Shown here piece by piece: positions 27,231 through 39,517 of a stretch of DNA of 64,000 bases. This stretch comes from Siderastrea siderea (lineage: Eukaryota > Cnidaria > Anthozoa > Scleractinia > Rhizangiidae), in the NCBI GenBank assembly GCA_964030785.1, contig OZ034978.1:9276453-9340452 (forward strand), read 5' to 3'. The position numbers and the translations under genes were made by a program. The notes below the pieces were generated by a model. The model was given only the letters and a program-made list of their open reading frames with translations. It made no database searches and had not been told where the DNA came from. Every line of letters begins with the position of its first letter. Positions within the stretch are counted from its first letter, which is position 1.

Positions 27231-30200
27231 TCATCCTCATCATCGTCATCGTCATCGTCATCTACATTCCCCAAAAGTAATGATAGCTACATTTGAGGTT
27301 AAAACACCGACGTTTTGCAATTGCTTTTTTGTTCTTAGTATCGCTGGGCCATTTTTTACGTGAGGAAACTTTCAAATTTGAATTTTAATTGACGCGGCAC
27401 GAGCAAACATCTCTTTTTCAAAAACTTAGTGTTCCGTGCGTTTTTGTTTTTTGTTCCTTTAATTGCATTAGGAACAAACTAGGACCACACAATAAAGGAA
27501 CTTTATTTGCTCAATAGGAACAAAAGTGAGCAAATTCGGAACAAACTGGTCCGTTAGCAGCAAACTGGAACACAAAGTTCCTTTTTATTTTAGTCAAAAG
27601 GAACAACTGGTTCCTCTTTTATCCCTTTAGGAACAAAAGGTCCTCTTTAAAATAGTCCGGATTTCCCTTCCTGTTCCTTTTGAAGTGATTGGGGAACAAA
27701 TGTTCCCAATCTTATTTCTCGCTTAACACAGTTAGGAACAAATTGTTCCTATTTACTGGTATATCCACTGCTGTTGGGAACGCCTTGTTCCTTTTCGGTT
27801 TAAATTGTTCCTATTCATGCCCCACAGGAACAGAATTGTTCCTAATCAAGGTGTTCTTATTTTCTCAAGACGAGTGTTATGTTCCGCACATAAATGGGAA
27901 CAGGTTCCGAATTTGTTGATAAAGGAACAAGCGTTCCATTTTGCGCAAAGTGTAAACAGGAAAAGGGAACAAAAGTTCCTATTTAACGGTGGCTATCTGA
28001 AACTACTGTCTATCTCTTCCTCGAGACAAATTTCTCAAAACATATCCTTCAAAGAACAGGTTAAGTACGAGACTTGCCCGCTACAAGCTTAATCTCGTTA
28101 GGGCTGGCCCGCGCAAGTTCAGGCTTGTGTCTTTGTTCCTTTTGATTGATTGTGTACCAAATACGGACAAGGGAACAATGGGGCAAGGGGCAAGAATGAT
28201 CAAGTGTGGGCAGAGAATAGTTAACAAATATCTCATTGGCGAATAGGATGATCTCTTGAGGACCCTTTTGCTAGTACAAGTGCGTGCATTCTTTAGAAAA
28301 ATATCTATTTCAAGCTAACGCTTAAGATGAACAAACGAGGCAAGGATGTCAACTGGTCAAAGTTAGCAAATGCATCGCCTAAACCAAAGAGACTTCACTT
28401 AGAAGAGGATGACTGTGATGGTCTTTTTCACTGTCCAGTACAAATTTGTGACCACGATGGATTCACTACGCAAAGAGGCTGTAGAAAACACGTAAAGAAC
28501 AAACACAGTTGGTACTATTACTTCGACGAGAAGCCAGACAGTGCTCAAATCGATTCGCTTCATGTCGATCAAAACAACAAATGCGAAGCCATTGAGCAGA
28601 AGATTCCACCGCGTAAAAGCAGGGCAATTGCCTATTTTGATCCTACAAACAACATTGCCAAAAACTTTTTTTCGTGGTTAACTGGCAGTGGTGGGGGCTG
28701 TAAAAGTGATCGACAAGCACAACAGATCGTAAGCAAGTGCTTAAAGTTTCTCAAATTTTGTTGCGAAGACGAAGAGGAGCTGACGTTTGACATAGTGGAC
28801 TTTAGTTTATGTTCACCGAATCTCCTTTTCAAGTTTGTTGATACGATGCAGGATGATTGGAACCTGGGACACGCGGGACGCATAGGCTACTTGGATGCCA
28901 TTGCAGAATTAGTGGATTATCGAAAAGTGAACGGAGCATCGGAATCAGTATTGAGAGAACTGGCTTCAACAGAAATTTACTTGAAAAAGGTGCGCAAAAC
29001 CGTTCCCAAAATGATGCGGTTGCAGTGGACCAGTGAACTCGACATCGATGCCTTAGAAGCCAAGGGACACTGGGCCACGCTGGAAGAACTGTTGGAAGTC
29101 GTGGGGCGCTACTTGCCGCGCTACGAGAGCGTGCTGAAATCGTGCAAGGAGAAACCGGGTGCCGTTTTGCCCATAGATTTATCTTTTGCTACCAAATTTT
29201 TGGCCGTCTATTTATTTATCAAGGTCAAGGGCTCGCGTCCCATGACATATCAGTACTTAACCGTGGAAATGGTGAACAAAGCCAAGACTAACGGTGGATT
29301 CATAGACCAGAAAATGTTCAAAACGGCTGGCAAATGTGGCTTCGACTCTCTTTACCTGACTGAGACGAGCATGCAAGTGCTGGATGGCTACATCAGCCAC
29401 ATTCGCCCCCTACTCAGACCGACCTGCGACTTTGTATTAGTGACAAGAAATGGAGGGCAGCACAACAAGCTTGGAGAGCTAATGAGTAAACTGGTCTTCG
29501 ATGCAACGGGCAAATACGTTCACCCGACTCGCTATCGACAGATTGTGGAGACCGCGAGTTCTAGGCAGCTGAGCAGCGGGGCGCAGAGCACAATCTCCGA
29601 GGACCAGAAACATAGCTCTGTTGTTGCAAAGGTTCACTATCAGAAGCAGCGATCGCGCAAGGTGGCGAGCAAAGCACACGAATATTTGGAACGACTGCAC
29701 GGGGAAAAGGGATCAGAGATAGAAATAGACGTGCGCTCGAGGCTTTCAGGAAATTCTGCATCTTCTGAAGATCAAAATGCTAGCAAAACGGATACTTCCT
29801 CTAACGACGAGGGAGAAACGATCGCAGAAACACCACCCGAGCGTCTTTCAGCTGTCCCGAGACTAAAGCGGGAAAATGCATTTATAGTGACAGATTGCCC
29901 GGCGAGAAAAAAGAGTCTGATGTTCACCCCTGCAGAAGACGGTTACCTAAAAGCAGGCATCGAGCGACACGGCTATGGTCAATGGAAAGCGATTCTCAGG
30001 GATCCCGAATTTCGTTTTCAAGAGGGAAGGACGGCCAACTCACTGCTGAGCCGTGCAGCGCGAAGATTCGCATCACTTTCTAAGTTATCCTAGAACTTTA
30101 CATTTACCCCAGAATGAAAAGACACCCTTGAAATAGAAATAACGACATAGGCAAGCAGCAATATGATTCAGTACATGACAAGCAACATTTTATTGTTGTT

Positions 30201-33200
30201 TTAAGAAGAAATAAATTACTGAAATTATGAATATATGAAATTCATATATTTGGAATGAAAAAAGAAATTGTAAAGAAGATCCTCGCGGTTATTAACGCAA
30301 CTTATGCAGTTGCGAAAAGAAAGCCTGAAAAAATCAGGCTTGCCGGGATTCGAACCCTGACCTCTGCGATACCGGTGCAGCGCTCGAACCAATTGAGCTA
30401 AAGAGCCAACTGGGAGCTGGTCATCAAATTGGTTTGGTGCGAACCAATTTAATGACCAGTTCCCAGTTGGCTCTTTAGCTCAATTGGTTCGAGCGCTGCA
30501 CCGGTATCGCAGAGGTCAGGATTCGAATCCCGGCAAGCCTGATTTTTTCAGGCTTTCTTTTCGCAACTGCATAAGTTGCGTTAATAACTGCGAGGATCTT
30601 CTTTACGTTTCTTAAATAAATTACTGTTGACTCGAGAAATACTTGTTGATTTTGTTGCTTTGACAATGTTTTTTCGTACCTCGCTGGCTCGAGGAGGCAC
30701 GCTTGCGCTTACTGGCTTCGGTGGTTGTGGTGCGGCCTGAACGTGCACTCGGATGCGACTGTCTAGCGCTTGAGCTTGGAACAGGCGTTACAAAAGTACT
30801 CTGCTCTTCTTCTTCTCCTTCTTCTTCTTCGACATCATCACCGTCACCGTTCCGATTGGCAAGTGGCAGTCTCTCCGCAACGCTCGTGACTAGGTGCTGT
30901 TGGTGCTGGTCCAGAAGGCCGAGAAGCGTGCACACCCTCTTCCGTTCCGCCACGGCCTCGGCAGTTCCAAAAGTCCCCAGAGACATGTGATGGTCCCCGA
31001 GTTTGCCTGGCAAGTGCTTAATGTAGGCCTTCAACGTGGAACGCTCCGACGAGTCGTCACTAGCCTGGTACCGTTCACAGCATCGCTGTAAATCCTTCTC
31101 GGTGGATCTCAACCAAGTACCCTGAAACGCTTCTCTGGCAGCCTCTCGACGAGCCTGTTCTTGGGCTGCTACTCGTGCTTGGTCATACCGCTCGAGATCC
31201 CTCGCAATTGGACTGGGGGTGGGATCGACGAGGTCGTCCGGTAACAGGCTCAAGTTCGCGTTCGACACGCCCCTGGAGCGAAGGAAGTCCTCCCTCTGTC
31301 TGCGTCGTTTCGCTCATGACCTTTCTTCTTCCCTCTTTTTGTGCTCTTCCGTCCTCAGCATCTGTGCGAGGTGTCTGTGGCGCAGGCAACCCGGCTGTGT
31401 CTTCTCAAGGAGATCTCGTAAATGCGCCACACGATCTGCCTGTGGGGATGTGGACGGACCTGAATCGCCGTCGTTCTCGTCCTCTGGACTCCCCTCGTCT
31501 GACGTGTCGACCGCTGGCATCTCTTTGGCTAAAAGCACCGGTAGTGACGCTGATCGAATCTCTGCCTTCTCTTCTTCCCGCAGCACACCTTCGGCAAAGG
31601 TCGATTCCTCCTCCTGCGTATCCTCTTCGCTATCGCCTTCCGATTCGTCCTCGTTCTCAGCCTCTTTCGCCTTTTGCGCTGCCCACAGGACGCAATCCAT
31701 GGGATGCGTTCTCATCCAGTTGGACGCCTTCTTTTTTGGCCGGGGCAGGCTTCTGAAGGTGTAGGTTCTTAGCCTCCGCTCCATCGCAGGCTGATCGGCG
31801 GGACCGAACTCAAGCTTTCTTTGTGAGGTGATCAGCATGGGGCAGCGGTTGATGAATGCCCGGGCACTTTGATATTTCACGTCATGGGCGGCGTACCCAC
31901 CCTGAGTAAGGATCTTCCAATCGTCGATGTCAAGAGTGTGCTCGGTGGCTTCGTCAATGAATATTACTTCGGTGAAGGGCGTTATCATTGATTTATTGAA
32001 CGCTTTCTGCTTTGTCACCGTGGCCACGTTGCCGTGGTGGATGAGGCCTAGAATGGGCATGAACAAACTCGTCTTTCCACTGTTGGCATCGCCTACCAAA
32101 CACGGCACCTTGTCTTTGTGCTGTTTCTTGTTGTAGAGAAGCAGTTTTAAGAAATCGTCGCAGAACTTCGCCACCTCCTGCGGGCTTAGGCTGTTCTCTA
32201 AGACTTCTCGAAAGTACTTTGGGCAAGGATCTCTTGCGGAGTCGAAGGAACAAAATGCTCGCGGCGAGATCTTTCCCATCTGTTGCTCCTCAATGGCACC
32301 GTCAACAAAGCCCCGCCGGCTGATGAACCAACAGCGGCAGTCTTTTACCTCAATGAGGTCGTAGTTGATTATTAACGGCGAAAAAAGTTCACAGAATGGA
32401 TCAGATAACAGATCGATCACTCTCTTCATCTCGCGAAGAAGTCTTGCCTTGAAGAACTCGTTGGTTGCAAGGGTGTTGACGAAAGCTCTTGCCTCGCATT
32501 TATACGAATACGTGTACCTGGCTTGGTCATTCTTCTTGTAGACTTTGCCGCGATAGCTCGCATAGCCCAGTTTTCCCATGGCGATCGCTATGTCGTTAAC
32601 GAGGATCGCAAGTTTATCTGCCGACAGCATCTTATCCTCATCGCACGCCATGGCTAGCTGACTGGTGGAAGCTTGAGACGTCGTCGTGCTGGACTCAAAG
32701 CCAAATTTGTCTAATTGTAGCTTAGCTGCGGTCAGAAGTTCGACTGCACTCAGTAAGGACGTGTGAAATTTCGGGTTAACCAGGGTCACTCTCACCACAT
32801 TTTCAGTTCCACAATTGTCCAACTCTTGGGTGCATAAGCCATCATGGCCCACCACCTTCCTCGCTTCGTCTTGGTAACAGTGTTTGAAGGACGAGCTAAC
32901 GAGGTCTTGCATAAAAGGATTTTTGTGATCTTTCAACACTTTGTAGAGTTCTGCTGTGGCTGGGGATTCTTTTCCCTCTTGAAACTGTACCTGAAGGATA
33001 TCAAATTGAATCATTTTACCAAACACGGTTCTACGTTTCCTTTTTCTTTACTGACTGACCGCTTGTATCGTTTATTATTATCATCATTACTATTATTAAC
33101 AGCAATCAGGGTGCACCAAAACCCATGTCCGATTGTCCACGACAGGTAGAAATTCCGTTTGGACATGCAAACCTTTGACATGACTTTTCCGTGGGACAAG

Positions 33201-35549
33201 CACATTTTCAATCAGGAAATAACAGAAACAATTGAAAACTGAGTTCATCATTCCCAGTCACAAAATTCAAGTTGATAATAGCAGTGTCACAAGAAAAAAG
33301 TACAGTCTTCGTTGTTAGGTTTTCTTTCAAAGCAACTGAGAAGAGAAAACGTCTTAAATGCTAGCAAAAAATTAGATGAATCAAGAGAGGGTCGTTTATT
33401 GCCTGTATGTTTTTGATTCTCGAGTTTCGAGCAAACCGTTTTGGACAAAACCTCTTTGGCTTTGGCTTTTCCTTACTCCGATTCTTCATTTTTTTCAGTT
33501 CTCAATTTTGACTAACATGTTCACGGCTAAGGGAATGCTTGGGTTATCGAAAAGTAAGAAAATAATTTAATTACCTGTGTTGCTGTGACTTCCAGTCCTG
33601 AATTCAACAGGGCTTTGTGTACAGAAATTGGACTGGCGGGCGCACCGTTTACTGTAGTCAACGCCACCCAGTATGCGATGGCAGGGCAGAGTGATTTGTT
33701 TACCTTCGTTAAGTCTCCTTCAAGCCATTGTTGGGAAATAGAGCTCGGAATTTCATCGCCAGAACTGCTCTCCTCTTCTGTGTTCTCGTTGATACTTCCA
33801 CTTTTTTTCTCTTGGCTTGCTATGGCGCTAAAGAAAAATGCTACGTTGTGGATACCTGCAATATTAGAAAGATAAAATGCGTCGAACTTTTGCACTAAAA
33901 TGTTCTTTGAAATCTCAACTAAAATCGGCGTATTGCAACAAATACTAACCTGATATTGCACGGTCGCACAAAATTAATCTCGTTTTCCGCAAACAGTTGC
34001 CCAAGCCTTTGGCAAGGCCTTATCTTTGACTTTGCAAACACATTTAGCGCTGATAATGCTACACCTTCCGCTTATTACTGGCATAAGGTAGCACAAGGCC
34101 GTACTCTTTATACTCTCACTGTTGAGCTGTCGACATGGTTGTCTTGTTCGCTGCATTCTTGCCCCTTGTCCCATTCTTCCCTTGTCCATATTTGGTACAC
34201 ATCCGATCAAAAGGAACAAAAACACAAGCCTGATAATGCTACACCTTCCGCTTATTACTGGCGTAAGGTAGCACAAGGCCGTACTCTTTATACCCTCACT
34301 GTTGAGCTGTCGACATGGTTGTCTTGTTCGCTGCATTCTTCTTTCGTAGCGCAAATGTTGTGGCAAGGGTGGGGTGTTTATATAGCGGATCAGCGCTGTG
34401 AAATTCTGACGAATAAATTTGAAAATTTAGGCTTTTGTTGGCTATGTTTTCGACGTGCTGATGAATAACTGTGAAAGATGATTCATTAGTTTGTTTGTCA
34501 TGTTTTGAAGTCAAATTTGTTGACGAGGACGTGTCGGAAATGATGTAACTATGAGATGAACGTTATAAAGGGCGTTCCTTTTTAGCACGTTTCTTTAAAC
34601 TATGAGTCGCTGTTGTTAGCGCAGGACAATAAGGACGCTCTGATGTAATTTAGAGGGCAAGTTCAACGCCAAAAATGCAATCGCTTCATTATGATAGTGC
34701 TCCCCAGGAAAAATCGAAGCAAAAAACCTACCCTTAATAATGGTGAGATACAATAACGATAGGATCATTAGACTTGTTCTCTGACTTGTTTTCTCGGACG
34801 CTCAAACAATGCAATCAAAACTTTCATTCAATCCAGGTAGCGGCCGGCGCCTTTTCTCAAACGATGGTTCAAAGGAACGACCGAAAAGGTGTGATGCATT
34901 TATTGTCACCATTTAGGAGCAAACTTGGTAATGAAATGCAAGAAATGATTGTCTTTCTCATGCCTTTTCACAACGATCCTTTTTTAAAAGAAGTTTCTGT
35001 AATGCTCAAGGTGGAACTTAAACTCAACCGAAGCTTCATGTCTCTGGGAAATCTGTAAAAAACAATTGTCTAAAACGAAAACAAAAAATGTATGAAAATG
35101 TATGAACTCGAAGCTCCATGGCTCCACAAAATCCGTAAAATCCATCTCTTCCGTGTGTGGTGAAAAGTTCTTTGAAATGGAAAAGAAATGCATTAAGCAT
35201 TGACTGCTGGTGAAATTCATAGACAGTAAAACTCTTAAAAAGAGTAGCGGAAAAGACGGATTTCACGGATTACCCGGAGACGTGAATGTATAAGAAGATA
35301 ACTTGCAGTCCTGGCTGACTGCTAACTGAAAAAGACTCGTAAAAGAGTAGCGGAAAATACGGGGTTTTACGGATTTCACGGAGACATGAATGTTCAATAA
35401 GATAACTTGCAGTCCTGACTGACTGCTAACTGAAAAAGACTCTTAAAAGAGTAGCGGAAAATACGGATTTTACGGATTTCACGGAAATATGAATATTTTT
35501 TATTACTTTGATATAATACTTCTCTTTTTTACTGTAAGTATCTTAATAC

Positions 35550-35633
<84 letters not shown>

Positions 35634-36466
35634 GTATTAAGATACTTACAGTAAAAAAGAGTAGTATTATATCAAAGTAATAAATTTCCGTGAAATCCAT
35701 GAACTCCGTATTTTCCGCTACTCTTTTAAGAGTCTTTTTCAGTTAGCAGTCAGTCAGGACTGCAAGTTATCTTATTGAACATTCATGTCTCCGTGAAATC
35801 CGTGAACTCCGTATTTTCCGCTACTCTTTTAAGAGTCTTTTTCAGTTAGCAGTCAGTCAGGACTGCAAGTTATCTTCTTAAACATTCATGTCTCCGGGAA
35901 ATCCGTGAAATCCGTATTCTCCGGTACTCTTTTTAAGAGTTTTACCGTGTATGAATTTCACTAGCAGTCAATGCTTAATGCATTTCTTTTCCATTTCAAA
36001 GATTTTTTCCCCACACACGGAAAAGATGGATTCTACGGATTTAACGGTGAACCACCAAAGATCGTGATCAACCTTTGCTTTAATACAATTTTTGCAATCC
36101 AACACTGATTGTATAAACTCAACGGATATAACGGATATAACGGATATGCCGGAGACAAACTCAAGTAGATATCATGAAACAAAATCGCTCTGGGTAAACC
36201 CTTGTTTGCTGATATAAATTTAAGGCTACAGTATAGGAACAAGCGTGCCTTTCCATGGCCGTTCCCCTTATGAGGAACGCTTTTGCGGAAAATCGTCCAG
36301 ATTTATTTGTAGTTCTTAGCAAAAGATCTGAGAATGTGCTTTTTCGCTTTTTCCTGCATAAGACTACCAACAGATATAATTTTAGAAAGATTTTTGCAGT
36401 GCTTAGTGTTATTTTAAGGCTTCAAAAAAGGGGAACTGAATTTTTGGGAAACGATCATCGTCATTG

Positions 36467-36534
<68 letters not shown>

Positions 36535-36572
36535 TCAACATCAACATCATCATCATCATCATCATCATCATT

Positions 36573-36606
<34 letters not shown>

Positions 36607-39484
36607 CCAAATCAACATCACTACCTTCATCATCACCATGCTCTTAACAATAATCGTCACCACTACCACCACCATTACTACCGTCAGCATCATCACAGCT
36701 GCGCAGGAAGCTGATAATACCCACTTCTCACCTGATCTCTGTTGATCACAAGTTTTTTTTTCACATTTGTTTGGGCAGGGCATCGGCAACTTTGGACATT
36801 CATCGAAATGACTCTGAAACATAGACGATACGTCACCTAGGACTAATACTTCCTTTTACTTTTAAAACTGTAAGGGCTAAAGGCCTTGGTGGCAGCTGCT
36901 GAAAACAAAGCAGTGTTGGCAGGTTAGCCGACAGTGTACTGTTATAATTGTCTTTTGTCCAGAAAAAGCACAAGGCATAAAGCACAAGGAAGAAGAGCTT
37001 TCAAAACGCCTGCTATACATTCAGTAGAAACACGATACAAGGAGTTGCCCTGATGGAAAATATGTTACATGGATAATAACTGAAAAATCCCAATTCTGAT
37101 ATTAGCTCGATCCGGCGCTCAGGCGATAAGGAGTCGCTGGTAAACGCAAGTTTGGAAGTGTGCATTGACTTTTGGCACCTTTTGGCAAGAATTGCGTGTA
37201 CTTGCTATGACTCAAATTCGAGTGCACGATGGCAAAGTCAGTTTTACTAACCGTTTGGTCACCAAACACAATTCAATACAAGTTCTTCTTAGTACTGTTT
37301 TCTTTGGATTGGACGCTCAGGTTCCATTGAAATAACTCAGGTTTTTGCAAATTGCGTCTATGAAACTTTGCAAGTCCGTTTGGCCACCCATCGCAAGCTA
37401 ACTCAAGTTAGCATTTCATGAGTTGCGATGACTTTGTTTTACCTGGGCTTGTCAGTATGGATTCTTTTGGATTTATTTTTCCATTCCGAAAAGGAAATAA
37501 GGAATACCATGATCGCTGTGTCCATTTTTAATATTCCTATTCCACGGTGACCCGAAAGGAGGGGCCCAAAGAATCGTTATGTTAACTGAAGGTACTGTCA
37601 GTGATAAAAGTAATGAGTCGAGTTACAACATATATAAGAAATTTTTAACGCCTAGGGAAGTATGCCATTTCCCAGTTGTCTTGTGCCTCTTTTTCAAAGC
37701 AAGGACAAGTACGCAACCTTTCATATGAAAATGAGTTTTATCTGCATGTGAATGAAAACTCAGTTTCATATGAAAGGCCATGCACCAAGACTCGCTTTGA
37801 AAAAGAGGCGCAAAATAACTCGGAAGCAGCAGTTAAAGCAGGTAGCCCTACTAGCGATCAGTCTTAAAACCGGCCTTATACTTCATGTAAGTTAACATGA
37901 AAAATACCAACCTTTCTATTCTCCCTGAGGTGTCTGTCGTCGCAGTAAGGACAGGCAATGATCGTCTTTGGACAGTCTTTTTCCACGTGTTTCTCGAAAA
38001 ATCTTTTCTGAAACTTGGCGCCGCAGTCGTAAGAACACAACATTTCCACGTACTCACAGGCTTCGGCGTGGTCCTGAAAAATAAGAGGCATAAAATTTAC
38101 TGATATTGATCAAGTTGCGATGCTATCCCTTACATCAACTGTGGAAAATTTTTCGTGCGCTCTGATCGCTGACAAGCGAGTTTAATCGTCATGAAAAACA
38201 GGCGGAGGATAAAACTTGACCACGTCCTGTTAAATCCGGGAGAGAAACAAAGCTAAAGGAAAAATGACAAATCCCTCTTGTACACTACGAACATTCCTTT
38301 CTTTCTGTCAAGAAGGAGAATGAGAAGAATAAAAAGAAGAATGAAAAAAAGATTGAGAAGTGAAACGCACTCAGAACACCGCCAAACAGTGGTCTGCTTA
38401 AAGACCAACCTTGTTGTCGAGAAGAGGAGAGACACTGGGAACGAGTTTGCTTAATTAAAGACTAACTCCACTTAGACACTTAGCCAACCCAATAATCCCT
38501 TAACCATTAGAAAAAACTGAATGAAGGCTGGCTCTAAGGCAAAGGGCTGATTTATTTATTCACTTGTTTACTGAATATTGGTCGTTAAATAAATCAGCCC
38601 TTTGCCGTAGAGCCAGCCTTGCATTCAGTTTTGTTCTATTACACTCCAAGTGACGTCTGGCTCTAGCATCTCTACAACAGAGATCCGGCAATATCGAAGC
38701 AGTGCGGTTTATTTACGCGTTGTGTGGACCTCTGCATCCAAAGGTTATATTCCATTAGAAAAGTTGTAAGGGGGGGGGGGGGGGGGGAAGGAGGTAAGGA
38801 ATTTTCGAGCTGCACGATTTTTTTCCGTTAACATTTCTCTTGCAGGAATATTTTTTTTCCGTATGCAAGAACTTTTATTCTGGGTTACTCGCTGTGCACG
38901 AATTTTTTTTTTGTACTTTACCCGTCCGCCCCCCCTCCCCCCCATAACTTTTCTAGTGGTCCTTCGCTAAGTTCGATACACTTCATTACGGAGAGCCGAC
39001 TTCGACGCCTATAGTAAACTCACCCTAGCATGTTGAAATTCTCCTTCCCACTTGCAGCCCCACTCATGATTGTTACACTTGATTTCAAGCTCTAAAATCT
39101 CCCGATTAAATGCTTTGTGAACGTAAGCCTGGAAAGAAACATCAAGACATAGGAATGTGTTTCACTGCACCCGGAAAATAGTTTCCTCTGTACCCAGTTA
39201 ATGGCGTTTAGCCGAAGTACAACCCCCCCTTTTTTTCCTTGTACGCTATGATTGGTTGAAATATGCTTTAAAATAACCATTCATGTTCCCTGCTAGCAGA
39301 GGCCCCTTTTCCTTTGCATTCGCTGAGCTCACGGGCTCACGCTCAACTGACGGGCGGGAGGAAAAGGGACCTCCCTCCCGTGAGCTCAGCGAATGCAAAG
39401 GAAAAGGGGCCTCTGCTAGCAGGGAACCATTCATGTAGAGCAAACCAACAAAAAAAAAAAAAAATTAATAATAATAATAATAAC

Positions 39485-39517
<33 letters not shown>

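Larger units (their letters stand above)
30270..30606. repeat. 337-bp near-perfect palindrome made of two inverted tRNA-like units
   Basis: The left arm starts GTAAAGAAGATCCTCGCGG and the right arm ends with its inverse. The arms meet at GGTTT-ggtgc-GAACC with almost no spacer. Each arm holds a tRNA-like unit (30337-30407 minus, 30469-30539 plus) plus a GCCTGA-T6-TCAGGC tail hairpin. The arms differ by only a few bases, so the inversion is recent or maintained by gene conversion. It sits exactly between the 3' ends of the convergent recombinase and helicase frames. Confidence 0.9.
27070..36731. other. TRAF B intron 6, host of the recombinase/helicase element
   Basis: A 9.7-kb intron, far longer than the matching intron of copy A (1.1 kb). 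It carries a trinucleotide array at each side (27114-27262, 36461-36605), the recombinase/helicase element (about 27430-34600) and a large palindrome (35117-36057). The size difference is explained by these insertions. Confidence 0.7.
38074..39023. other. TRAF B intron 4 with two foldback repeats
   Basis: Two inverted-repeat elements (38514-38637 and 38751-38961) occupy much of the interval. No coding signal. Confidence 0.55.

Noticed and set aside
26857..27363. Long frame rich in His and Arg
   Set aside because: Translation of the trinucleotide array; overlaps the real TRAF B exon 7 on the other strand.
31314..33855. HUH (rolling-circle) nickase domain in the helicase protein
   Set aside because: No His-hydrophobe-His motif with a downstream Tyr was found, so a rolling-circle mechanism is not supported.
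33974..34514. Frames across the duplicated 111-bp repeats, possible helicase first exon
   Set aside because: The repeated peptide only mirrors the DNA duplication; no ATG in frame with the helicase exon.
36255..36745. Poly-His / poly-Ser frames
   Set aside because: Translation of the (CAT)n array inside an intron.
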